Shown piece by piece: positions 30,581-42,810 of a stretch of DNA of 64,000 nucleotides (the stretch's first letter is position 1; every line of letters starts with the position of its first letter). This stretch comes from Diogma glabrata (taxonomy: Eukaryota; Arthropoda; Insecta; Diptera; Cylindrotomidae): positions 384,509,461-384,573,460 of the forward strand of contig OY856187.1 in NCBI GenBank assembly GCA_963693315.1, read 5' to 3'. The notes under the pieces are model-generated. The model worked only from the letters and a program-made list of their open reading frames with translations. It did not search any database and was not told the origin of the DNA. The position numbers and the translations under genes are program-made.

Positions 30581-31870
30581 TAATTTTAGTGATAAATTTA
30601 GCAGTTTTGTATGTAGGTGCGGTGCGTAGTATTATTTATAATAGGTAAAATAGGAATATTTTATTTATGTAGTTCAGGTTAACCTTGAAATTCAGGTGCT
30701 CTTGCATTCATTTGTTTTAGGCTTGATTTTGTTTTGTAATCGAATAAATTGTTGCATAAATTAATCATGTCATTGATATTCTTTATACATATAATTTAGT
30801 AGGATCACTTTTTAAAACTTTAATGTTATTATTATTAATGAAATCCAAAACTTTTTCGATGTAAACTTAAATATATAATAAAACAACTGCATTACCTTTT
30901 TCAGTTTCAGTAATTGTTGCATTTTAAATAAATAATTTCTTTTATTTCATACTGATATCTAACCGACATTTTTCAGATTACTTATGGTACAAAAAGTTGA
31001 ACTTTAATGTTCTAGGATTTTATAAAATTTTATAAAGTCCTAGGACGTTAAAGTTCAACTTTTTGAGCAAAATTTAAAACTCATTTCTTTTTATTTAAAT
31101 AAATTTCCAGTATGAAATAAAATTTTGTATTTACCTCAAACGAAAAGTGTTTTCAAAGGTACTCACTAGTAATTTCGGCCTCGGCTAGACGCCGCGGCCG
31201 TAAACAATTAGCTCGTACTTTAAAGTTTCACTTTTCGTTCTAGATAAATAAATAACTATTTGATGTCTATTATTTCATTTCTATATAAATTATTTAAATT
31301 TTGATGTTGTTGTTTAATCATGTTTTTAAATTTTCTGTTTATTATAGTTCTTGCTTCATTTTGAATTTCTTGTGCAGGGAACATTTTAATAGGTGTTTCA
31401 CAATAAATAATTTCAGATTCAAGATGGTTTTTATGAAAGCTAAGAATATTATAACTTAAACCTTTAGATAATAATATAATTTCTGAATCTGTCAACTGTA
31501 TGTTTGTGAGATTTGCAAATCTGGGGTAGAACTTTTGTACACTTTGAATGTTTATAGGAGGATGTTGTTCATCAAAAAGTTTCTTTATTTTAGAATTTTG
31601 ATTGGACACTACATTTCCTATGATGTGGCTTATTTGTGAATAAATTGCATGTAAAACATCATCAATTATCACAGGATGTAAAGAATTCAACAATTCTAAA
31701 TGTGTTTTATATAATAATTTATTTAATAAAACTTTTTTGGAATATAAAACCTGATTTTCTTATTAATCCACATTTTTTGGGTTGCTTTCTTTCCAATTTT
31801 TGATTTACCTTTTACGTTAATTTTGGCAAAATTTGGAACAATATTTAAATTTAAACATTTTTTATTAAAA
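30581..31870 (-). pseudogene. Penelope-like element: N-terminal and middle parts
   Basis: On the minus strand the best frame (31256-31693) has ANLTNIQLTDSEIILLSKGL, a Penelope N-terminal block. An upstream piece (INKKIRFY, near 31750) is joined by a frameshift. Below the foldback at 30890-31250, scattered frames carry VLDFINNNNIKVLK, MQEHLNF and HRTYKTAKF-like text that lead into RT motif 1 of the 27.5-28.0 kb part. Several stops and shifts are present. The element is old relative to its insertions. Confidence 0.65.
30890..31250. mobile_element. Foldback element inside the Penelope-like element
   Basis: The core 30990-31064 is a palindrome: AAAAAGTTGAACTTTAATGT pairs with ACGTTAAAGTTCAACTTTTT around CTAGGATTTTATAAAATTTT. 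Weaker inverted similarity extends outward through TTTATTTCATACTG on both sides. A GC-rich patch (CGGCTAGACGCCGCGGCCG, 31182-31200) lies at the right side. Probably a MITE; ends not resolved. Confidence 0.6.
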
Positions 31871-33015
31871 GAAATGTTCCTATTTACTTTGAATAATTTC
31901 AATTTAATATTTTATATTTATAGACCGTATGAGTTTGAAGGACTTCGATAGAAAATACAAAAAACAATTATAAAAATAGTTTTTTGGGGCTATAAAAAGT
32001 TATAATTTTCTTGCTTATGGAATAAAAAAAATATAATGATCTCCAAAGAAGTGAAATAAAAACAATAAATATTTCTTCTTAGGAGTACGAACGGAATTTA
32101 AAAGTAAAAAATTTTGGGCTATAAACTTGTGGTTATAATATTTGGATAATAAAAATATAAATAAAAATATGGATAGAGTAACAAAACAAGGCCATGGTTG
32201 GTAAGAAGATCACTCTTTCTTCTACATAACCCATTTTAAAAAATTAAGCGGGATCAAAAATCCTTGTATTTGGATCTTTTCGTATATAATCAGTTTTTAT
32301 GCAATCTTGTAACGAAGCTACTGTCCGTAGCTTAAATTAAATTACTCCGTAATTTAAATTAAAATGCAATATTTAAAAATATGCTTTTTACTGTTTATTT
32401 TTAATTTTTATTTGAATTGTAATAATGGAATTTGAATAATAATAATACATATAATAATATGGAAAACCATAATAATACATATCCGTAATTTAGAGTCGCC
32501 CTACTTTCTCACACGCACTAATTTAGAATAACCAGAACTTTTGATGTTATTTTTTTTACCTTTTTGATAAACCTAATTTCTTATATTCCATTCGTAATCG
32601 TCTCTTATAATAATTTCTGTTTAAATTTGTCATAAAAACAGTTGTGCAATCTTCTTAATTCGGAATCGCTCTATTTCCCAAAAATACAAGAAAAAAAATT
32701 CACTGATTTATAAATCAAGCAATATGTTACTTCTCGTTTACTATAATGTTATGAACTTTCGAAATTGTTTTTACTTCTTTTTTAAACACAGTTTCTTGCC
32801 TCATCCAATTCGTAATTATCTCTTACATAATTTTTTTCAGTTTGTTATGAAGGAGATGTGCAAACTCCTTAGTGGGTATATTAATGAGCGACAAGTTCCC
32901 AAGAAACAAACTTATCGTTTTGTCATTGTTTACAAACGGCCGTTAATATACTATAAATAGATAGGAGATCAACAAAAACAAATCTGTAAGATAAATAAAA
33001 TTTAGGTGTATATGG
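31871..33015. other. AT-rich intergenic segment
   Basis: No gene recognised. A 78-codon frame at 32724-32960 shows no domain and is treated as chance. Confidence 0.4.
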
Positions 33016-33380
33016 CTAGGGTTGTAATATTTCGGGGACAGCGAACGTTTCAACGTGAAGTGACCAAGTGATTGCGTCCGGATGGTGTATTCGCTTTAGT
33101 TGGCAGTCTACATTAAACAATTTATCACATGCCACCATTGCGTCCTGTGTGCTGAATACTGCAGTACATTTTCGTTTAAACCATTTTGTATTTTGCATTT
33201 GGTGTCATCCTGTACGCTGAATAATTAAATATATTTCCGGAAGAACAACCACTTCCGTGATTATCAAAAAAAGTTTTGCTGAAACAATTTCCCCACATTT
33301 TCGTCATCCGGAAGGCTGAATAATAGGATATTTCCTGAATATCTACAAGTATTGTCGGCAGAATTCCACAAACCATATAC
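33016..33380. repeat. Diverged short repeats around CATCCGG.A.GCTGAATA
   Basis: Similar words occur four times: GCGTCCGGATGGTGTATTC (33078), GCGTCCTGTGTGCTGAATAC (33140), TCATCCTGTACGCTGAATAA (33206) and TCATCCGGAAGGCTGAATAA (33303). Spacing is uneven. Minus-strand frames over it read YSAFRMT and YSAYRMT but are not recognised as a protein. Confidence 0.4.
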
Positions 33381-33655
33381 TGAATGAGTAAAGTGGCTCT
33401 TTGAGGCGGGATCTGGACTAGATATGGGGTGAGTCATATTTTAACTTTGTTCTATGTGTGGATGAATGATTATGGATATGTATGTAGGTGTATGAGTGTG
33501 TATATATGGTTGTGTGAATGTGGGTACGTTTGAGAGAGTAGCTTTGTTGCATGCACGTGTGTCTGCAAGAATCCAATAGGAACCATATAAACAGGAATTT
33601 TACATAAATATTGCAAAACTTATTGATAAAAACTTATAAATAATTAAAATTAAAA

Positions 33656-34440
33656 ATGGATGGCTTATTAATATTCACTCAAGCAATTGTTTTGGGGTTC
33701 ATTACCGAATTTGATGATGGAATGCAAAACGAAATTCGTGATTTAGCAGTAAAGAATAGATTGATGAAAGAAGATATGGCGGATGAAAAAGAATGCCTTC
33801 ATTCTATTGTTACCATACCAATATTTAATCCAATTATTGCATCTCAACGGATAATTTTTTGCCAATTCGATAATTCGTATACGTATAATATGTATACACA
33901 AAGTGCAGTTGACTACAATATTATTTTTAAGAATTACTTTTGAGTACTTTTTTTTAGTTTGCAACAAAATTAATAGAAATGTTACAACGACATATGAGAA
34001 TATGCATCTAGTTGGTTAAACATATGTGTGGACTTGATGTTATTGTACTAAAAACAATTTCCAAACAGGGAGGTATATTGACATCCTTGCTTGATTCATG
34101 AACTGAGTTATACAAGTATGATCAGCCTACACTAGTAGAAGCAGTTGAACAGCTTGTAGTAAGCTCTGTTGCTCGAACTATTGCATGGAAAGCATTACAA
34201 TCGGTTACCAAAAAGTTAAAACACGATCCACTCTCATGCACTAACTGTTATTAACCTTCAATATTAGTCATTATATTCAAGCCGTTGAGCACTAGATTTT
34301 TCGTCATGTGATATTCTTTTCCTGAATTTGTTTCGTCATCAAAACATTCTGTATACTGGTGGTACCTCTCCTAATGTGCATATCCATAGTTATGAAAATG
34401 ATAACAAGTTAATCTACTGGATTAAATATGGTAGTTTGGC
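33656..34440 (+). pseudogene. HPS1-like (BLOC-3 subunit) gene remnant
   Basis: The first frame (33656-33943) reads MDGLLIFTQAIVLGF..., ITEFDDGMQNEI, then IFNPIIASQRIIFCQFDNSY, matching the order of the N-terminal longin-like part of HPS1. After a frameshift near 33943 the text continues with ATKLIEMLQRHMRICI, a TAG, LVKHMCGLDVIVLK, a TGA, and TLVEAVEQLVVSS...WKALQSVTKKLKHDP, which fits the HPS1 region rich in VEA-E-L text. In flies HPS1 works with HPS4 as a Rab guanine-exchange factor for lysosome-related organelles. At least one frameshift and two in-frame stops make this copy dead. No clear introns, so a retrocopy is possible. Identity is from recognition of family pattern, not a search. 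Confidence 0.55.
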
Positions 34441-34830
34441 CGTATCGCATAGTGTGAATGCGCGTATGGGCATGGATGAGTGCATACGTGTGTGAGTATG
34501 TGGGTGTGTGAATATATATGTGTGTGTGTGTGAGTATGTGTGTGTGTGGGTGTGCGTGTGAGGGTGTTAGAAATATGGTGCTGGACGTGGTGATTGCGGT
34601 TTGTTCATATACGGATGTCGCCAGAGTCTACTCAGTTCACTTGCCTTTTTATATTTCCGCTTATTTTATAATGAGATATGCGTACTATACCGGTATTTGT
34701 GTTGGAGCAGCAGGTATTCTTCTTTCGACCCCACTTACTGAAGCTAGTTTGGAGCTTTATAAATCTCACTAGGTGCGCGGCCTGCTATGCCATTTCATTG
34801 ATTGACCAATGAAGCAGCGCTTAACTACAA
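34441..34830 (+). repeat. Dispersed repeat, copy B
   Basis: Matches copy A (1260-1660): GTGTGAATG.GCGTATGGG, a (GT)n stretch, GGACGTGGTGAT, CCAGAGTCTA, GGAGCAGCAGGTATTCTTCT and the terminal hairpin TTCATTG/CAATGAA. It starts immediately after the HPS1-like remnant. Confidence 0.65.
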
Positions 34831-37800
34831 TCTTTAAGTTTAAAGACCTTCTGAAACTGTTGTTCTGTATGTGAGTCTGTCAGTAATGTTGAGATAAGTA
34901 AAACCGTTTACAAATATTTGCAGACAATTTAGATTAAATCAACGTCTAATTATTTAGAGGGTTCCTCCAAAGTTCATTTCGAAGATATCATATAATTCCT
35001 AAAATGTGAGATACAGAAAAAAAATTAAATTCTTGTTTAAAAAAATCAGTCAATAGTCCTGGTTTTATCCTCCTATAATATCAATTTACTGTTAGTGGTC
35101 TATTAGAGAAAATTATCATTGTATCAAATATTTACCTCAGTGCGAAAGAATTTCTGCATGGTAAAAATGATCTTCTTTCAATCAACGGGGTGTGGTATTA
35201 AATCTCTTTTCACATTATACATGACTAGGATCTGCTGGTTGCCAATGAATTATCCAACAGATCACAAAATTTTTAAATAGATTGTTTACCATGTGATCGG
35301 TACCCATCTGTGCGAGTTCGATTTGTAACATAAATAAGTTACAATTCGGTTGCAAATCAGTTTTTTGAAATAAATTTAGTCACACATGGGTTATGTTGCA
35401 GTTTCGACTTAGCGATTGGCAACAAATCATTCGGCTCAGTTACAATACTGTTTTTATTTTGTTACAGAAAAATACACTTGTTGTTAAAATGTTTCATAAA
35501 AGTTGCAAAGGCAGAAGTTATGTTTAAGTTAAATTAACGTTAATAACTTTTATTTTTGTAGCGCATCTTAAAAATGTTATTTTATTGTAGTTGTCACAAA
35601 TCTAGTAACGAACTAGCAACCTTGATGTGACTAACGTATTTTCCTAAAATTACTGTTACAACGATGTTGCAGTGAGGTTTTTATTTAGTTTCAATGACAG
35701 AAAAAACAAGGACGCTACAATGAGGTTGTTATACAGTTGTAATGACAGAAAAAGAAAAGGGATCGAGTACTATAATTTTAGATAGCCAATTAGTAACAAG
35801 GACGCTCCAATGAGGTTTTAATTTAGTTTCAAGAACTTTGGAAGCGATCTGTCTTGAAGCTGTATGTTCGCCATTTTTTCGTCGTTCTATGTATTTCCTA
35901 CACCATGCGGTTTTATTTGAGAAAAGTCTAATGCGATTTTCTATAGTATTATTTATTTCCTCTAAGAATTTACGGTTCAATATGACACTAGGAGCGTTAC
36001 AAAATGTATTTAGATATATATATGTGGATTTTATGGTTGTAATAAAAATTCGAAAATTTTCCAATTTTCCAATTACTCTCCGAATTTTTCATTTTTAGGT
36101 TGCGCGTAAATTTTCCAGAGGTAAAACAACCACATTCATCGACCAAATGGCATCCGTTATAAAAGTTTGGTCTAATAATCATGAAATTTTTCTGTTTCAA
36201 AGTACTTATTGAGTAATGTCTGACTTTTATAACTTATAAATTTTATAAATTATTTCAATAAAAATTATGTAAAGGAATACTTATTAAAAACATTATTTAA
36301 ACATTATAATATACAACTGAAATGAACCAAAATATTCGTTGTTTCATCTTGTTGCGTGCAACTTCAGTTTATTACAACAGAACATTTTAAACATAGCTAT
36401 AACACATTTATCGTCTAATTGCGACCAAAGTTGTATCAAAATATACCGTAAATTCTGCTTTTTCTGTCGCAATGGAGCTACAGCTGCGTTACGTATCTAA
36501 TCTTGCGACTGTTTTATTTGTAACATTAGCTCTATTGCTACAAATTTGTGCTAGCTAGCTGCAGCATTAACTGGGAATTATTTTTTGAAATAATAACACT
36601 TATGACTTTTTTATAGTTTTTCGTTCAGTTGCAGCATATTTTATTTTTAAAATAAACTGTGTTGTAGAAATTACTATTACGTATACTGGCCTTAAAATCA
36701 AATCATTTGATTAATTGTCGTGACAATCAAAATAAACTGTCTTTTGTTTTATCACTTGACCAATTTACTATATATACCAATTAACGTTAACTCGAATGTC
36801 AATAGGTGAGACTGGACTGGTTGTCACATCCCGCATATTAAACAAATTTTCACATCACCCAAGACTGATACTTCTATCCTGGAGTATGATTTTTATTTCC
36901 TGGAAATCTCAATAATGTTTGAGATATGTTTAAGCAACTTCCAATACTAATAAAACTTAGGAGTACTGGGGAATACTTATTTTAAGATAATAACTAATAT
37001 CATTGAGTTTTAGTCTTTCTTCTCATCTTATATGTGATATTTCTAGCGTTAGTACCCTCAGTCACACCCAGTCACACGATTTATTTTCCATTACTTTTTT
37101 TCTATATAAAGTGAACTATCAACTTTAATTTTATGCAACTGACAACATAAAAAATATCTTTTAAACAAAAATAGAATCTTGAATACACTTAATACCTTTT
37201 CGATATGAAAAATTTTAATCGATAACAAAAAAAGAACCAAAATAATTTTCTTATGAAATTTTCTTTTATTCCTGAATTGCATACATTATAATAAAAAACG
37301 GAAACAAGAAATCTTTAAAACAAAATTTAAATTTAAATAATTTTTATTTAATAACATTTGCCAGTTTTTTTTCGTATTTCTACTCGAATAACGTAAGCAA
37401 ACTTTATAGTTTACGGTTTTTTACTCTTGCTTTATGTTAACCGTTTTGATGTTTTTTTCTGTTATTGCTTGTGTTATGTTATTCAGTTGATGTTAACATG
37501 ACATGATTGGAGTATTTTTATGGGATATCGGGTCAGTAGAAAAAGAGACATTTGTTTTAGCTCCGCTGTAGTTTAGGTAACCAAAGATCTAGTATTGTTG
37601 CAAGATGTAGTATTTTCCTCTTATCACATAAATTTTAAAACCATTCAAGAACAGAAAATAATCCACACATGATCATATTAATGGTTGAAAATAAAAACGC
37701 GATCAACCCACTAATCCCTCCATACCATATAATCTTATCCGTATATATATATTTTTCCTCTAGTAAAGTACAAAAAAAAATCCGATAGAAAAACATCACC

Positions 37801-38229
37801 AATTTTATCACATTAAAAAAAGCTTTGAAAATTTTTTTGTTATTTTAAAATATTTTCTTTACGATAAAAAAAACAAATACGAAAAAGTAAGCAGAAAAGA
37901 AAACATATAATAAAATTAAGTTTATATAATGCACAGTCTACAAATAAAAAGAAACTTAACGACAAAGTTAAGTGCATTGAAGGTGCATTTTTGTTTATTT
38001 TTTTCCGTTTTGTAAACTAAAATTAAAATAATTATTTTTAATTAATTAAAAACACAAAGGACTGATTTTTATTCAGGATTCATACTTGTAAAGGAAATTC
38101 AGGATGTATTTGCATTTATGCTAATCTTAACCCTCTTCAGCTCTGTTCCAAATCGTTTATGATGAAAATTTAAAATCAAATCTTAAATATGTTCAATGCC
38201 ATGGAACTGTTGCTCAGTGTGTCTTTATA
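34831..38229. other. Long intergenic segment with few recognisable features
   Basis: Apart from diverged repeats at 35640-35850 (ACAAGGACGCTACAATGAGGTT and variants, three times about 60-80 bp apart), nothing recognisable. A 111-codon minus-strand frame (35729-36064) has protein-like composition but matches no family I know. It overlaps the repeats and is not called. Confidence 0.4.
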
Positions 38230-38460
38230 AATATCACCATTTCTTCCCCGTTTCACTTCTACGTCGGTTAGTGGAAACAGGAACGTGATATCACTCTGTT
38301 ATGGATGAAATAATTTGCCGTAATCAGTAGTATCAGGTGCCTTCAGTCAACGCCTCAGAACACACGTTGTAGGGAGTCTAAGGTCTTGAAAGATATATTA
38401 GTGTTGTTCTGTGCGATAAATATATCCTATGTCATAAAACTTTTTATTAAAAAGATTAGA
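38230..38460 (+). mobile_element. Decayed 3' end of the jockey-group LINE, copy 3
   Basis: GGTGCCTTCAGTCAACGCCTCAGAAC followed by ACACGTTGTAGGGAGTCTAAGGTCTTGAAAGATAT and TTTTTATTAAAAA parallels the 3' UTR of copies 1 and 2 with many substitutions and deletions. Confidence 0.55.
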
Positions 38461-38689
38461 GTTCATGTTATATCAAATTGGGTTGCATTATATAAGTTTG
38501 GTGACATCAACACTATTCCAATTTAGGCTTTTCAACCTTTATTTACATTTACATTCTTAATCTATTAAAATAATTCATAAATACCAAAAAACCAGTTCTT
38601 TTACATAGTTCTATAAATGCCAAAAAAACGGTTTTATTACACAGTTTAGTTGGGCATATAATGATATATTTCAAACAAGAGACAACCAA

Positions 38690-39095
38690 CCAGCTACCCA
38701 TCACAAGTCAAATTTCCAGAAATTCCTTGAGCAAATGTTAAACAATCTGCTTAATGAAAGCGTTCAAAAAGAAATGAACAACAAATGCTCGTACATAAAG
38801 TGATCAAGCGGAGCAATAATTCTTGGAACTACCCTTTTGTTTTAGTTCCAAAAAATCACAAATCTGGCGAGATATAAAAGATTGTAGAAAATTATTAGAA
38901 TTATCATGCCTATCCTAAGTTTCACTAATATTTTATCACCTCAGAAAAGATCACCTCAAGCAAATTCAGTACAATTGATTTGGCAAAAGAGTATTATTAG
39001 GCTCCGTTAGACAAATACGCTATAGTAAAAAGAGCATTCAGCACTAGCTTGTGTAATGATTTACGAAACCATAAACTTAAGCATGTAGTATTCAA
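38690..39095 (+). pseudogene. Decayed Ty3/gypsy reverse transcriptase fragment
   Basis: Across three frames there are remnants of gypsy RT blocks: EQMLNNLLNESV, a WNYPFVLVPK-like stretch near 38830, and STIDLAKEYY-like text near 38975. Stops and frameshifts are frequent. It is unlike the 43.8-51.1 kb gypsy element in detail and represents an older insertion. Confidence 0.55.
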
Positions 39096-39744
39096 CTTCA
39101 ACGACAGATGTAAACAAAGAAACCCTAGAAGAGGAATTCAATATGGTTTATAATATAATCGACGCTCAGTAAGAAAATAAATGTCTGTAAAAGCTGTCAA
39201 TGGAAATAATTATTTTTGTATAGTGTTTCTATCTTTTAATTAAAAATATTGTAAAGAATTGAAAGTCGATTAAAGAAATAAATGAACAAAACATTGGTTA
39301 GTACTTTAACAAAAAAATATTATTTTATATTACAACCGAAGTAAGATTACGCCGATAAAAATACATCCCGAATCAGACATCACAAATCTCAATTTTACTG
39401 TACTTCCACTAAGTTCACTATAAATTTCAAGTCCTTACTACTTGAATTTTTTCATATTTTTTTTTATAACCTTGGTTTATGTTTATTTCTTTCAACAAAA
39501 GAGAATCAAAGAACAGTTTTAAAGTTAGTTAACAATATTTAACAAACATGTTTGTTAAAAACTGACAGATAAGAAACATGTTTGTTAAAACAATAGAAAA
39601 TGAAATAACGTGTCTTTTAAATAAATTTAACAGACGATCGTTTGTTGTATTTTACCTACATTTTTTTTTGTTTACGGCTTAAATGACGCCCTTACTATAT
39701 ATTATTCCTCCTTGCGGTTGCAGACTATGACAAGTTTTTGGTTT

Positions 39745-40335
39745 AAAAAGCGCGTCTAAAAAACTCGGTCTCCTAAATAGATGCAAACAATTTTTCACTC
39801 CACACCAATTGCTCTATGTTTATAATTTCTATATTCGTCCCTGCATGGAGTACTGTTGTCAAGTTTGGAGTGCTGCTTCTGTTTCCATCTTGGCCTTCTT
39901 GGACTCTGTTCAAAAGCGGGCTATACGAGTTATGGGTGATCGAACTTTGACATCAAAATTTGATTCCCTACAACATCGTCGCATTGTTGCTGACCTCGTT
40001 GTTTTTTTATAAATATCGTCATCAACATTGCTCAGATGAAATCAGCAGCATCATGCCTCAAATTTATTCTTACCCCGAGATCCCACGCTGTCATACTGGC
40101 AGATCGCAGAAAAACTTCTTTGTTCGAACTGCATACAAATGGAATAGTTTGCCGGAATCCTTAGTCTCAGGTGACTTCAACCCGCAAAGGTTTAAAGAAA
40201 GCGTTCATCATGACCCTAGAACGCCAGTTGTTGTGTGACCTAGGTCTAGACCTAGGCCTTAAGAGATATTTATGTGTTATTGTGACACATATTGTAAACC
40301 CTACAACACAACACATTTTATTCAAAAAAAAAAAA
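39745..40335 (+). mobile_element. Jockey-group LINE 3' fragment, copy 2
   Basis: Starts at AAAAAGCGCGTCTAAAAAAC, homologous to 26926 in copy 1. It carries the end of the RT ORF (PCMEYCCQVWSAASVS, VQKRAIRVMGDRT, a frameshift near 40010, then TGRSQKNFFVRTAYKWNSLP) and the same 3' UTR (GACCTAGGTCTAGACCTAGG) with a poly(A) tail at 40322-40335. 5'-truncated, as is usual for LINEs. Confidence 0.85.
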
Positions 40336-41869
40336 ATTTAAAAATTTAAAAAAGTTTAGGTTACTCTTCGCTTTAGTAGCTACACGGTCTCAAAGTTGAT
40401 AATTTTTCAAAATAAGGTCAAAATTCAAGGTTAATTACTCAGAAGGTCACTAGTTAAAAAGTTTGAGACACAGCTTTAATCATACTTCATATTGTGTAGT
40501 TTAGGGTCCAGGTTTAAACCCCATGAGGCAAGGATTTGTTTTTTTAATGTTTTTTTTCATCGTTCAATATGTGTTTTACATAATGTACCATTATGCAAAT
40601 TTTACCTATTTCTCAGGTCTTTGATTGTTTTTATAATAGTCATAATTGATTTAGCAAATAATTACAAAACTACAATTTCACAGTACAGGTGGAGTATATG
40701 GAGTGACAATTCACATCAAATGGATCAAGGCTGTGTCAAAAATTCTGTCAACCGTAAAAATGTTCTCTATAGCGTAAATAGAAGTTTAGTTTATAAAGTT
40801 TCTTATGTTTTTTATCATTTTCCTAAAATTCAAAATGGCGGATCAATATGGCGGCTGCAAGTCAACGACCTCAAATTGGAAGAATAGTTTTTTCAATGTA
40901 ACACACTTGTAAAAATTCATCAGATCATTTAATTTAAACCATTTTCTGATATATCTTTGCTTATTGCATACGAATATAATCTTTGTTCTGAGTTAAGGGC
41001 CTCCTGTTTCTCCCAAGCCTTAAAAACTTTCAAAAAAGTTGTGTTTTAGAATAACGATCACACAACTTATTTTAAAAATGTAAAAAATCGCACTGCAATG
41101 TATATATTTTTATTTTTTGAACATGCATATAACATGTCTAAAAACTAAAATTTTCAAATGTTGTCCCTAACCTATACAAAAACTTCCATAATGAATTTCT
41201 TTCATTTTTAGAACGGTCACCCCATTTATTTTAGAAGTGCAAGAAACCCTTATTTTGATGCAGTTTGGTTTCCTGAACACGAAACTAACCATACCTTGTA
41301 CTAAAATTCAAGTTTTTGCTATTGACCCCCAAAAATTTATTGAGAACTGTATTTTGAGATTACCCAACTTATCTCGAAGTTTGAATTTGTTGGCATCTGA
41401 TTAACTCGAACCATAAAGTTATTTTTGTGTAACCTGAGAAATAGGGAAATTTTTCTAAGTACTTTTATATGTTGTGTAATTAATTTAATTAATTGTTATA
41501 GCAGTGGGTCACTAATGGCCTTCAAGTAGCAGATATTTAGCCACATAAGGCAAAAAAAAAACATGAAAACAACGTTTGACCTTGGTTATCAAATCCATGA
41601 GTTATCCACTAAACTATCTATGCTAACACTTACCTAGTATCAAGTAGAATCCATATTAAAAAAATTCATTAGTGACTCTTGATTTTATGAAGAAGAATGA
41701 ATCAACTATCACACCTTCAGACACTTTTTGAAACTTAAAAAAAATAACTCTTAATTATTCTTTCTTAAAACAACTTAAAAATTTTGTTTTGTACACACTT
41801 GATTAATTCAACAGCTATGATAATTGAATAAAAATAACACAAATAATTATTGGTTATGCATTATTTTTG
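40336..41869. other. AT-rich intergenic segment
   Basis: No gene recognised. CCAGGTTTAAACCCC at about 40507 and, on the minus strand near 41620, TAGTTTAGTGGATAAC resemble single pol III box elements, but no paired A and B boxes at proper spacing were found. Confidence 0.35.
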
Positions 41870-42705
41870 TTTGAATTTAACCCAAAGAAATTCTCTAAAA
41901 TGTAATGACATCATTCAATTTGCCCAATCATATTTTAATTATACTAATAATAGTGAGATTATCAAATAATCAACCTATATCCCTATATTCGTGATGATTA
42001 TCACGAGTATTTTATTTTTCTTACAGAAATATGAATTAATAGAATTATAAATGAATAAAAATCTTCAAATAATATTACTTGACAAATTCAATTTTTTTCC
42101 GGCAAAATAATTTTTATAGTGTAGATTTTTTATCTGGCGCTATTTAAAATATTTTTCTGGTTGTTTTTTTATTTTCAATTTTCGATAAAAATAATTTTGT
42201 TTAACGCCTCGATAGTAGACCAGAATAAATATAAAGAAAACAACATTTTTTTGGAAAACTCCTCAAGCCTTATTTCCAATTATTACCTCGTTAGAGAAAT
42301 TACTATTGAAAATTTTTTGCCTTAGTTTTATTTTAATTTAAACCAATGAAATTCTCTAAAATGTAATGAAATCATTCAAATTTCCCAATAAAATTTGAAT
42401 TATACTAATAACAAATAGTTATACGTCTGGCCTACTGGGAAATTAAAAATTATCAATCTAACTTTGATATAATTAACTGATATCACACTAAGTCAACGTC
42501 TAATTCATAAAATATATTTAAAGAAATGAAAAACGGCAAAAATTTGTCGAAACGAATTCCCCTCGTTCGTTGATAAATTCTTATAATTTTATGAAAAATT
42601 CCTCAAGCAAGTGGTATTGATAATAGCCCTCGGCCTTTTTTGACAAAAAATTATTTCGAATTATCACCGGCCTCGGGAAATAGAAACTGATAATTTAAAG
42701 AATAG
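41870..42705. repeat. Two diverged direct repeats, about 460 bp period
   Basis: AAGAAATTCTCTAAAATGTAATGACATCATTCAA at 41884 recurs near 42350. The later part (GGAAAACTCCTCAAGCCTTA, about 42255) resembles ATGAAAAATTCCTCAAGCAAG (about 42592). Each unit also contains a CCGG-type word and (A/T)-rich text. No coding content. Confidence 0.5.
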
Positions 42706-42770
42706 TTCAACAACTTTTTATAATTGATTCTCAAAATTAATCTAATATTTTCTTTTGATATTCTAGAGAA

Positions 42771-42810
42771 CTAGGGGAACCCTGTGCCTTTGCACAAAGT
42801 ATTTTTTCAT
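42771..42810 (-). mobile_element. Helitron-like 3' end
   Basis: On the minus strand GTGCAAAGGCACAGGGTTCC then CCTAG and a T: a short hairpin (GTGC/GCAC) followed about ten bases later by terminal CTAG before T, as in Helitrons. It resembles the end at 60937 (AAAGCACGCCGGGTCCCGCTAG). The rest of the element would lie to the right; its 5' end was not found. Confidence 0.5.

Noticed and set aside
35729..36064. 111-codon minus-strand ORF
   Set aside because: Protein-like composition but no recognised domain, and it overlaps diverged repeats; kept only as a note in the segment entry.
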